From Mesorhizobium sp. WSM4313 (GTDB taxonomy: Bacteria; Pseudomonadota; Alphaproteobacteria; Rhizobiales; Rhizobiaceae), in NCBI RefSeq assembly GCF_002294725.1, contig NZ_NSFT01000013.1, positions 1-64,000 of the forward strand: a stretch of 64,000 nucleotides of DNA, written 5' to 3'. This document shows positions 43,210 to 50,994 of this stretch, in pieces. The notes beneath the pieces were generated by a model. That model did no database searches and was not told the origin of the DNA. It worked only from the letters and a program-made list of their open reading frames with translations. Numbering within the stretch: the stretch's first letter is position 1; every line of letters starts with the position of its first letter. Both the position numbers and the translations under genes were made by a program.

Positions 43210-45036
43210 TTACTTCCTTCGCTTCCAAGAAGGATGAACTGAGCGCCGCAAGTTAAGCGGCTTCTCACTACGCTGCCTTCGAACAGCAGCCCTGAATGGA
43301 TGGTCGATGGTGAAGGCGTCCGGCTGGATCCCCCGCTCGATCTGCGTCCATGTGACAGGATGGGCAATAGGAAAGCCGGGCCGCGCTCGTGGCGAGAACG
43401 CACCGACTGCAGTATTGCCGCGCCCGTTGCGAAGATAGTCGAGGAAGATGCGACCCCGTCGGGCTGCTGGATCGGCTGACAAGAGGTAACGCTCCGGCTT
43501 GGCATCGATGAGGCACTGGGCGAGCGATTTGGCCAGTTGCCGCGCCCTGTCGTGGGTCACACCCGGAGACAGCGGAGCCGTCAGGTGAATGCCTTTGCCC
43601 CCGGTGACCTTCGGCCAGCTCCGCAACCCAGCCGCTTCCATGATTTTGCGTAGCGACAGCGCCGCCTCGATCACCGCATCCCACGGCACGCCTTCGCTAG
43701 GATCGAGGTCGAGCACGAGCTGGTCAGCATGCTCGATACCGTCAACCGTAGCATTCCAAGGGTGTAGCTCGACGGCATCCATTTCGACCAACCCAAGCAG
43801 CCCGTCGAGATCATCCACCCAAACCCGGACGCCTTCGCCGCCTTCGCGCTTCTGAACGCGTAGCTGGTGCACCGGTCCTGGTATCGGGGGCAGCGGTCCC
43901 TTGTGATAGAAGGTGGCCCCGTGCGCATGACGTACCAGCTTCAGTGGTCTTCGTCCCAGATGGATCAGCGCTCGGTCGGCCACCCGCCGCCAGTAGCCCA
44001 TCAGCTCTTCCCTGGAAGGTGAAACTGCATCGGGTAGCAGCTGGAGAATGTTCTCGCGAGGAACGCCATGTTGACCCTCCAACCTGCGCTTGGAGGGGGA
44101 CGGCGGCTTCGCCGGGATCACCTGGAGATCCTCGCGCAATCCCTTGAACACGGCCTCGCGCAAGATGCCCCGGTCTGTGACGCCACTGAATTGCACCTCC
44201 GCCAGCACCTCCGGCCGGATCCACGTCGCCTTGGGCTTTTTGATTGGCTCCGAGAGAGGTGATTTGCTGATGATGAGCGGATCAAGCCGCTCGCGAACTC
44301 GCCGGGCTGTCTCCAGCGTATAGCCGCTTTGCGCTTTTCCAGCATAGAGCAGCCGCTCGCCCTGCCATCTGCCGATATACAGGGAAGCAATGCGGCGTGG
44401 CTGCGCTCCAAGCTTTTCGACGAAACCGACAATCGGGAACGTGTCGCTCTTGACGCATTTCACCTTGAGCCAGCTGGTTTGGACACCGGAGCGGTAGGGA
44501 GAGTCAGCCCGCTTTGAGACCACCCCCTCTAAGCCCATGCGGCAGGCATGGTCGAACACGTCCTTGCCGCTAATTTCCAGATGTTCGACATAGGTCAGCG
44601 TTGGAGCCGTTTCCTGCAGGAGCCGGTGCAGAGCAGCTTTGCGCTCAATCAGCGGCTGCTGTCGAAGGTCGCGGCCGTTGAGGTACAAAAGATCGAACGC
44701 AAAGAACATGAGCTTCGGCGAGTTCGGATTTCCAAGCTCCCGCTCGAGAGCTTGGAAATCCGGCAGGCCGGTGTTGCCGAGAACCACTGCTTCTCCGTCA
44801 ATGATCGCGGATCGGACCGGCAGGTTCGCCGCCGTGTGGACGATCCGTTTGTATCGATGCGACCAGTCATAGCCGCGACGGGTGAAGGCACGTGCCGCGC
44901 CGCCTTCAACGATAAGCTCAGTCCGGTAGCCATCGTATTTGATTTCGTGCAGCCAGTCCGTGTCGGCAGGAGCGTTCTCGACCAGCGTCGGTGATTGGAA
45001 TTCGATGAAGGCGAGGTGACCGGTCGATTTACGCAT
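43210..45036 (-). CDS. ligD: LigD-type DNA ligase-polymerase, no nuclease domain
   Basis: A 608-residue ATP-dependent LigD. The ligase domain (about 1-300) has the AMP-accepting lysine Lys33 in HEIKYDGYR, IDGEAVV, LEGVVSKR and the C-terminal LKVKC motif. The primase-polymerase domain (about 340-600) has LVLDLDP (metal Asp pair), KVTGGKGIHL and RIFLDYLRNGRGNTAVG. The phosphoesterase/nuclease domain of three-domain LigD is absent. This enzyme seals and fills breaks in bacterial non-homologous end joining, normally with Ku; no ku gene is in the window. It stands alone between a hypothetical gene and the binding-protein promoter. Confidence 0.88.
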   Translation of the reverse strand: MRKSTGHLAFIEFQSPTLVENAPADTDWLHEIKYDGYRTELIVEGGAARAFTRRGYDWSHRYKRIVHTAANLPVRSAIIDGEAVVLGNTGLPDFQALERELGNPNSPKLMFFAFDLLYLNGRDLRQQPLIERKAALHRLLQETAPTLTYVEHLEISGKDVFDHACRMGLEGVVSKRADSPYRSGVQTSWLKVKCVKSDTFPIVGFVEKLGAQPRRIASLYIGRWQGERLLYAGKAQSGYTLETARRVRERLDPLIISKSPLSEPIKKPKATWIRPEVLAEVQFSGVTDRGILREAVFKGLREDLQVIPAKPPSPSKRRLEGQHGVPRENILQLLPDAVSPSREELMGYWRRVADRALIHLGRRPLKLVRHAHGATFYHKGPLPPIPGPVHQLRVQKREGGEGVRVWVDDLDGLLGLVEMDAVELHPWNATVDGIEHADQLVLDLDPSEGVPWDAVIEAALSLRKIMEAAGLRSWPKVTGGKGIHLTAPLSPGVTHDRARQLAKSLAQCLIDAKPERYLLSADPAARRGRIFLDYLRNGRGNTAVGAFSPRARPGFPIAHPVTWTQIERGIQPDAFTIDHPFRAAVRRQRSEKPLNLRRSVHPSWKRRK

Positions 45037-45362
45037 GCACTCGGACTCCTGAACCGGGATTCAAACCGGGCCGGAGCAATCGGTTCCGAAGAGTTTAGCA
45101 AAATTGAATATGATCCCCGCCGCCGGCGCGGTTGGCTGCCGCCTCTGAAAGCTCTTAGAAACCTTGTAGGCGATGATCGTGCGCTGAGCCTTATTCGCTC
45201 AACGGCCAATCCAGCGGTGAGCCGCCTCTCGTTGCCTCGCGTCGGCAATATTTTGTACATATTTTGTATATCTACATTGACGCGTTGGCGGCTCTCAACG
45301 TAGCGTTGAAGGGCTGGGGCCGAACCCTTGCGCGCAACTCAATCTCACGGGAGGACTGCACG
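45037..45362. promoter_or_regulatory. Upstream region of binding-protein gene
   Basis: 326 bases without a gene between divergent LigD and the binding protein. It contains the TGTACAT motif (listed separately) and nothing else that I recognise. Confidence 0.5.
45245..45281 (+). promoter_or_regulatory. TGTACAT motif upstream of binding-protein gene
   Basis: GCAATATTTTGTACATATTT starts a block that continues with a second TTTTGTA-like copy and ends at CATTGAC. It matches the site upstream of the permease operon at 17 of 20 bases. The two TTTTGTAYAT units, ten bases apart, would lie on the same helix face. A GntR-type regulator is one possibility. Confidence 0.45.
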
Positions 45363-46235
45363 ATGAAATTTCGAACCCGATCGGCCGCCATTGGCCTGGC
45401 CTGCATCGCCTATGCCGCGATTGTCGGATCTGTGCTGCCGGCCACGGCGGAGACGACAAAGGAACGCATCTTGAGAGAGGGCAGGATCGTGATCGGCATC
45501 CACAACCGCGCGCCATGGGGCTACAAGAAGGAAGGAACCGGCGAGTTGCTCGGCTGGCATCCGGACCTTCTCAGAGCTGCGTTCGCCGACCTCGGCGTCA
45601 AGCAGATCGACTTTGAGGTCACCGAGTTCGGCGCGTTGATCCCCGGATTGATGGCCGGGCGTTTTGATGCCGTGGCGTCCGGCTTGTCGATAACGCCGCC
45701 GCGATGCCAGCAGGTCGCCTTCGGCGCTCCCGACCTGAGGCAGGACGACGCGGCGATCGTACTCGCCGGCAACCCCAAGGCGATCCATAGCTATGCGGAC
45801 CTTGCCAAGAAATCCGACACGATCATGGGCGGCGGCCGCGGCAGCAACGTCATCCAGAACGCCATCGCCGAGGGCGTCCCTCAGGATCGCATCCTGCAGT
45901 TTCCCGACATCGAGACCAACATCGCGGCACTGCGCGCCGGCCGCATCGACGCCGCGGTATTTTCTTCCCCGACGGCGATCGGGCTGCTGGCCGGCAAAAA
46001 GAGCCCCGATCTGGAGCGCGCCAACCCATTCACGACCGACGAGAAGTCGATCAGCTACGTCGCGATCGCGTTCAGGAAGGATGATGGTGACCTGCGCAAC
46101 CTCTACAATCAGGGACTGGCCAAGGTCATGTCGAACGGCACGATTGCCACCATCATGGCGAAGTACGGATTCGGCCCCACGGAAAACGTGCCGCCAGGAT
46201 TGACGACCTCGCAGTTGTGCGGAGCCGCCAACTGA
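45363..46235 (+). CDS. Polar amino acid/ectoine-type ABC transporter binding protein
   Basis: A 290-residue periplasmic solute-binding protein of family 3. A signal peptide ends near LPATAE; there is no lipobox. The body has the family pattern ILREGRIVIGIHNRAPWGYK, then TEFGALIPGLMAGRFDAVAS and GPTENVPPG near the end. The residue pattern of GALIPGLMAGRFDAVASGL followed by PPRCQQV resembles EhuB ectoine-binding proteins, but the pocket residues cannot be assigned with confidence. It is the natural partner of the permeases and ATPase at 30340-32421. The copG gene begins downstream on the opposite strand, about 90 bases away. Confidence 0.82.
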   Translation: MKFRTRSAAIGLACIAYAAIVGSVLPATAETTKERILREGRIVIGIHNRAPWGYKKEGTGELLGWHPDLLRAAFADLGVKQIDFEVTEFGALIPGLMAGRFDAVASGLSITPPRCQQVAFGAPDLRQDDAAIVLAGNPKAIHSYADLAKKSDTIMGGGRGSNVIQNAIAEGVPQDRILQFPDIETNIAALRAGRIDAAVFSSPTAIGLLAGKKSPDLERANPFTTDEKSISYVAIAFRKDDGDLRNLYNQGLAKVMSNGTIATIMAKYGFGPTENVPPGLTTSQLCGAAN

Positions 46236-46326
46236 CCGGATTGGCAACGGGAAGCCGCCCAGCAATCAACAGGACCTGGCGGCGCCGCGCGAGCCCGGGC
46301 GGCGCCTTCGCCCGCGGGCCCTCGCA

Positions 46327-46767
46327 TCACTGCCGCTCAGGATCGCTGGATGGCACGATGTCTTCGGGGATTTCCTGCCGCAAGCCCGGCCCCTTGGCCA
46401 GCCGCCTGCCAAGCGCGGAAACGAAAGCTTCATAGCGCTCGCTTGCCTTGGCCCGCGCTGCCTGGGCCATGGGCTCAGGCAAGGCCGGAGTGGTGGCAAG
46501 CCAGAAGCGGATAAAGACCGCGTGGGTTTCAACCGAGATGCCCACGTCGCGCTCCAACCGCGCGATCCGGCGATCGATGCGGTCGAGACGTTTAGAGATC
46601 GCCGCCTCGCGTTGCGCGTCGGCATCCGGAGAGAGGAAGGAGGCGATCGCCGCCTCAGCGACGAGCGACTGCGAGCGATCGCGCCGGGCGGCATAATCGA
46701 CCAGCAAGGCCATCACGGCAGGGTCGAGATAGACGGAAATCTGGACCTTCTTCTTTCTTGCTGTCAT
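46327..46767 (-). CDS. CopG/ribbon-helix-helix protein upstream of trb operon
   Basis: A 146-residue protein with an N-terminal ribbon-helix-helix motif (KKKVQISVYLDPAVMALLVDY) and a helical tail with a coiled-coil segment (ISKRLDRIDRRIARLERDV). Homologues sit between traG and trbB and probably regulate the operon or contact the relaxosome. ATG is chosen; a GTG three codons earlier overlaps the traG stop as GTGA and is equally possible. In this element the following gene is not trbB but the edge of the cargo, so the original transcript is interrupted. Confidence 0.8.
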   Translation of the reverse strand: MTARKKKVQISVYLDPAVMALLVDYAARRDRSQSLVAEAAIASFLSPDADAQREAAISKRLDRIDRRIARLERDVGISVETHAVFIRFWLATTPALPEPMAQAARAKASERYEAFVSALGRRLAKGPGLRQEIPEDIVPSSDPERQ

Positions 46768-46772
46768 GACCT

Positions 46773-48758
46773 TCACAGCTCCATGTCGTCGTCCGGGTCG
46801 AGCGCGATCTGGCGCGCCACGCCCCGAACAAGGCGAGCCATCCGGCCGCTGTTCGCGGCAAGATCATCCGTCTCCTCAGGCGCTTCGATCTCGAATTCGT
46901 TGACGGGCGCCAGCTCCGCCGCAGCTGGGAGAAGCGGATCGAGCTCGGGCTGACGTCGCAATTCGGACTCTGTCGATCCCTCCGGGACCTTCGCCCCCGC
47001 GCTCGCGGCTGCCATACCCGGTGGCGGAGCCGGCAACGGAAGCGCGGTCCAATCGTCACGCGCCGCCTCGGTTCGAGCCGTGACAGCCGGTGGCGGCATG
47101 ATGCGCTCCCGCAACCGCGGGTCTTCGAAATAGCGCGCCTTCTTCGCCCGGATCGGCGGCGTCCCCGCCAGCATGACGATCTCGTCGCCTGCCGGCAGTT
47201 GCATGATCTCGCCGGGTGTCAGCAATGGCCGCGCCGTCTCCGAGCGCGAGACCATGAGATGACCGAGCCATGGCGAGAGCCGGTGACCGGCATAGTTCTT
47301 CATCGCCTTCAGCTCGGTTGCCGTACCAAGGGCGTCCGAGACGCGCTTGGCGGTGCGCTCGTCATTGGTCGCGAAGCTGACGCGTACATGACAGTTGTCC
47401 AGAATGGAGTTGTTCGGGCCGTAGGCCTTCTCGATCTGGTTGAGGGACTGCGCGATCAGGAAGCTTTTCAACCCATAGCCGGCCATGAAAGCGAGCGCAG
47501 ATTCGAAGAAGTCGAGCCGTCCGAGCGCCGGGAACTCGTCCAGCATCAGAAGCAATCGATGCCGATCCGCCCTCGCCTGCAGATCCTCGGTCAGACGGCG
47601 GCCGATCTGGTTGAGGATGAGACGGATCAGCGGCTTGGTGCGGCTGATGTCGGAGGGTGGAACGACGAGATAGAGCGTCGCCGGACGAGGATCGGCGACC
47701 AGGTCGGCGATGCGCCAGCCGCATGCGCGCGTCACCTCCGCCACCACCGGATCGCGATAGAGCCCAAGGAAGGACATGGCGGTCGAGAGCACGCCGGAGC
47801 GTTCATTGTCGGACTTGTTCAACAACTCACGGGCTGCGCTGGCGATGACCGGGTGCGGACCACCCTCCCCAAGATGCGGAGTCGTCATCATCGCGGCCAA
47901 GGTCGATTCGATCGGCCGCTTCGGATCGGACAGGAAGGCGGCGACGCCGGCAAGCGTCTTGTCCGGTCCGGCATAGAGCACATGCAGGATCGCGCCGACC
48001 AGGAGCGCGTGGCTCGTCTTTTCCCAATGGTTGCGCCGTTCGAGCGAGCCCTCGGGGTCGACTAGGATGTCGGCGATGTTTTGCACATCGCGGACTTCCC
48101 ATTCGCCCCTGCGAACCTCGAGCAAAGGATTGTATGCGTCCGATCTTGCATTGGTCGGATCAAACAGCAGAACCCGGCCGTGGCGGGCGCGGAAGCCGGC
48201 GGTCAGACCCCAGTTCTCGCCCTTGATGTCATGGACGATCGCCGAGCCAGGCCAGGTCAGCAGCGACGGCACAACAAGCCCGACACCCTTTCCCGAACGA
48301 GTCGGCGCAAAGCAAAGCACATGCTCGGGCCCGTCGTGGCGCAGATAATGAGTTCCATAGCGCCCCAGCACCACGCCGTCGGGGGCAAGCAGGCCTGCCG
48401 CCTGCACCTCGCTTCTTTCGGCCCAGCGCGCGGAGCCATAGGTCGCGACCTCCCTCGCCTCGCGGGCACGCCACAGCGACATGCCGATCGCTACGGCGAT
48501 CGCGATGAAGCCGCCCGAGGCGGCAATCAGACCGCCGCGCGCGAAGATGGCTGGTGCGTAGGCGTCGTAGAAATACCACCACCAGAAGATGGCGGGCGGA
48601 TAATAGACTGGCATGCCGCCAATGACGAACCAAGGCGCTCCCAGCCGTTCCTGATAGCCCAGCTGCCAGGCCGACCATTGCGTCGAGGCCCAGATCGCGA
48701 GGAGCACGATCAGGAAGACAACGACAATCTGGCCCCAAAGGACTTTCGTTCCCGACAT
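46773..48758 (-). CDS. traG: TraG/VirD4-type coupling protein
   Basis: A 661-residue type IV coupling ATPase that brings the relaxase-DNA complex to the mating channel. Two N-terminal membrane segments at about 8-26 and 76-94 anchor it. Walker A is APTRSGKG at 151-158 and Walker B is LLLMLDEF at 402-409. The ends of the motor domain and the acidic C-terminal tail (ending with DPDDDMEL) are intact. GGAG precedes the ATG; the frame is open a further 30 codons upstream without a good start. Its stop overlaps the start region of the copG gene. Confidence 0.92.
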   Translation of the reverse strand: MSGTKVLWGQIVVVFLIVLLAIWASTQWSAWQLGYQERLGAPWFVIGGMPVYYPPAIFWWWYFYDAYAPAIFARGGLIAASGGFIAIAVAIGMSLWRAREAREVATYGSARWAERSEVQAAGLLAPDGVVLGRYGTHYLRHDGPEHVLCFAPTRSGKGVGLVVPSLLTWPGSAIVHDIKGENWGLTAGFRARHGRVLLFDPTNARSDAYNPLLEVRRGEWEVRDVQNIADILVDPEGSLERRNHWEKTSHALLVGAILHVLYAGPDKTLAGVAAFLSDPKRPIESTLAAMMTTPHLGEGGPHPVIASAARELLNKSDNERSGVLSTAMSFLGLYRDPVVAEVTRACGWRIADLVADPRPATLYLVVPPSDISRTKPLIRLILNQIGRRLTEDLQARADRHRLLLMLDEFPALGRLDFFESALAFMAGYGLKSFLIAQSLNQIEKAYGPNNSILDNCHVRVSFATNDERTAKRVSDALGTATELKAMKNYAGHRLSPWLGHLMVSRSETARPLLTPGEIMQLPAGDEIVMLAGTPPIRAKKARYFEDPRLRERIMPPPAVTARTEAARDDWTALPLPAPPPGMAAASAGAKVPEGSTESELRRQPELDPLLPAAAELAPVNEFEIEAPEETDDLAANSGRMARLVRGVARQIALDPDDDMEL

Positions 48759-48951
48759 TCGCTTCTCCTTGTGGCGAGAGGTCAGCAAGGTTGGCGCGAG
48801 ATTCAACAGCGGGCTCACGCCGATCGCGTCGCGTCGTACTGTCGGCAAGGAAGACAGGGTATCGGCAAGCCCAAGAGCCCGGGGCGCGAGCGAGGGCGCC
48901 GTCCTCCTGGATTGCGCATTTGAGCAGCAAACATCATACGCGATTGGGCCC

Positions 48952-49023
48952 TATACGCAGTTGCGTATACGGTAGATTTATACGCGATCACGTATATTGC
49001 CAAGTCATACGCGATCGCGTATA
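48952..49023. promoter_or_regulatory. Three evenly spaced HipB-type operators
   Basis: Three 18-base palindromes start at 48952 (TATACGCAGTTGCGTATA), 48979 (TATACGCGATCACGTATA) and 49006 (CATACGCGATCGCGTATA). The starts are exactly 27 bases apart. A half site CATACGCGAT begins at 48935. They precede hipB and probably bind it cooperatively. Confidence 0.75.
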
Positions 49024-49041
49024 TATGCTCAGGAGACTATC

Positions 49042-49296
49042 ATGACCGACCAGATCGCTCGCAACGAAAAGCAACTTGGCGCCATTCTGCGTCGGGCCCG
49101 CAGGCAAGCCGATCTCACGCAAGAGACGCTTGGCAGCCGGATCCACCTGCGTCAGGCGACCGTGTCCCGCCTTGAAGCCGGCGAGCCGGCAGTGCAGCTC
49201 AGTACGTTGATGGCTGCACTCTCCGCCCTCGACCTTGAACTTGTCGTTCGCCCGCGCAGCAAAAGCAGCGCGACCGAGATCGCGGACCTGTTCTGA
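49042..49296 (+). CDS. hipB: HipB-like XRE antitoxin
   Basis: An 84-residue helix-turn-helix protein (helix 2-3 at TQETLGSRIHLRQATVSRLE) with a C-terminal extension ending ATEIADLF. It matches the HipB/XRE antitoxin partner of HipA kinases, which represses the operon and neutralises the toxin. AGGAG lies six bases upstream of the ATG. The stop overlaps the hipA start (TGATG). Operators upstream are listed separately. The gene is on the plus strand in the middle of a minus-strand conjugation region, so it may act as an addiction module for the element. Confidence 0.85.
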   Translation: MTDQIARNEKQLGAILRRARRQADLTQETLGSRIHLRQATVSRLEAGEPAVQLSTLMAALSALDLELVVRPRSKSSATEIADLF

Positions 49297-50606
49297 TGGC
49301 GCGGCGACCGGCTCACACGCCGCTCAATGTCTTCGTGAACGGTCGGCTGGTGGGCGTGCTGCGCAGGCAATCCAGCGGCGCCGTGGACTTTCAATATGCC
49401 CGCGAATGGCTGGACTGGCACGGCACCTTCCCCGTTTCGCTTTCGCTTCCCTTGCGGGAGGACCGCTATATCGGCGCGCCTGTAGTCAATGTCTTCGACA
49501 ATCTGCTTCCGGACAATGACGCGATCCGCAAGCGTATTGCCGAACGCGTCGGGGCGGATGGCACCGACGCCTACAGCATGCTTGCCGCTCTCGGCCATGA
49601 CTGCGTCGGCGCATTGCAATTCCTGCCTGATGACGCCGATCCCGGCAGTCCTGGTAGCAGCGATGGCAAGCCGGTCAGCAAAAAGGATATCGCCAGGGTG
49701 ATCGCAAACCTGGCTGTCGCCCCGCTTGGCCTCGGCGAGGATGAGGATTTCCGCATCTCGATCGCCGGCGCCCAGGAAAAGACGGCGCTGCTACGCAAGG
49801 ACGGACGCTGGTACAAGCCGGTTGGCACGGCGGCGACCACCCACATCCTGAAACCGCAGATCGGCAGGTTGCCGAATGGCATCGATCTCTCCAACAGCGT
49901 TGAGAACGAATATCTGTGCCTTAAGCTGATCGATGCTTTCGGCGTTCCCGCCGCCAAAACTGAGATCGCCGACTTCGGGGAGCGCCGTACGCTGATCGTC
50001 GAGCGGTTCGACCGGTTGTGGGCCAGGGACGGCCGTCTCATGCGCCTTCCACAAGAAGATATGTGTCAAGCACTGTCAGTCCCGCCGACACGCAAGTACC
50101 AGTCAGAGGGCGGTCCCGGCATGCCGTCGATCATCGAGCTTCTTAAGGGCAGTGACAGGCCCGAAGACGACGTCTCCCTGTTTTTGCGTGCTTGCATAAT
50201 ATTCTGGCTCATTGGCGCGACCGACGGCCACGCCAAGAACTTCAGCATTTTTCTCGGGGCCGGCGGGCGGTTTCGGATGACGCCGCTCTACGACGTGCTG
50301 ACCGCGCAGCCCAGCCTTGATGCTGGACAGATCCCCCGCAAGAAATTCAAGCTGGCGATGTCTGCCGGCAAGAGCCGGCATTATTCCATACATGAAATTG
50401 TGCCCCGCCATTTCATGCAGACCGCCGACGTTTCCGGCGTGGGGACCTCCCTGATGCGCAAGGTCCTCGAAGACATCTGCGAAAATGCCGAGAGGCGGAC
50501 CGAGGCCGTGATTTCTTCGCTGCCACGTCACTTTCCCGCGCAGCTCGTCGAGTCGGTCAGATCGGCGATAATCAGGCGCGCGACAATCCTCGCCGAGACA
50601 CGCTGA
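49296..50606 (+). CDS. hipA: HipA-like serine/threonine kinase toxin
   Basis: A 436-residue HipA-family kinase. E. coli HipA phosphorylates glutamyl-tRNA synthetase and halts growth. The N-terminal subdomain 1 begins NVFVNGRLVGVLRR. The autophosphorylation loop ISIAGAQEKT near residue 154, ATP-contact ILKPQ, catalytic ERFDR and LPQEDMCQAL, and metal-site ATDGHAKNFS near 307 are all present. The protein is therefore predicted active. It follows hipB with a one-base overlap. A role in keeping the element in the population is inferred. Confidence 0.88.
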   Translation: MARRPAHTPLNVFVNGRLVGVLRRQSSGAVDFQYAREWLDWHGTFPVSLSLPLREDRYIGAPVVNVFDNLLPDNDAIRKRIAERVGADGTDAYSMLAALGHDCVGALQFLPDDADPGSPGSSDGKPVSKKDIARVIANLAVAPLGLGEDEDFRISIAGAQEKTALLRKDGRWYKPVGTAATTHILKPQIGRLPNGIDLSNSVENEYLCLKLIDAFGVPAAKTEIADFGERRTLIVERFDRLWARDGRLMRLPQEDMCQALSVPPTRKYQSEGGPGMPSIIELLKGSDRPEDDVSLFLRACIIFWLIGATDGHAKNFSIFLGAGGRFRMTPLYDVLTAQPSLDAGQIPRKKFKLAMSAGKSRHYSIHEIVPRHFMQTADVSGVGTSLMRKVLEDICENAERRTEAVISSLPRHFPAQLVESVRSAIIRRATILAETR

Positions 50607-50994
50607 TCAAGCCCGGACGGCGGCCGGACAAGAATTCAGGGCCACCCAACCTGGACATTCGATATCGACATCCCCTGCTGCCCCTTCTCGGTACACCGGA
50701 TCGTATCTTCCGAAATCTCTTGGCCAGCTTCGCCCCCTTTTCGCCAGGCTGTCCCGCGCGGTGACGAAGGCCTTTAGGTTCGCCGGTCCCCCGCCCGGCT
50801 CGGGCGTGCAGGCGCATAGTTGGACGGGCAGGCCGGCGCGACCGACCAGCGCGGCCCGAGGTGCCGCCGAACGCCAAGTCTCCTGCCGCGATTGTGTCGC
50901 CGTCCAAGTCGTCAGCACCACGGCTCAGGAAAACCGTGAGATCTGCTCCCAAAGAATTTTCGCGGCCGACATGGCAGGATCATTCGTTCAGCTG
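50607..50994. other. 388-base stretch without a recognisable gene
   Basis: Between the convergent hipA and relaxase genes. Frames crossing it have no family character and no start with a ribosome-binding site. No stem with a U-run was seen. Confidence 0.5.

Noticed and set aside
29920..46326. GCCCGGG and TCAACAG occurring near both edges of the cargo as target-site duplications
   Set aside because: Seven-base matches in GC-rich DNA are expected by chance and they are not at equivalent positions relative to the flanking genes.
47199..48065. Plus-strand open frame opposite traG
   Set aside because: Shadow of the coupling-protein gene.
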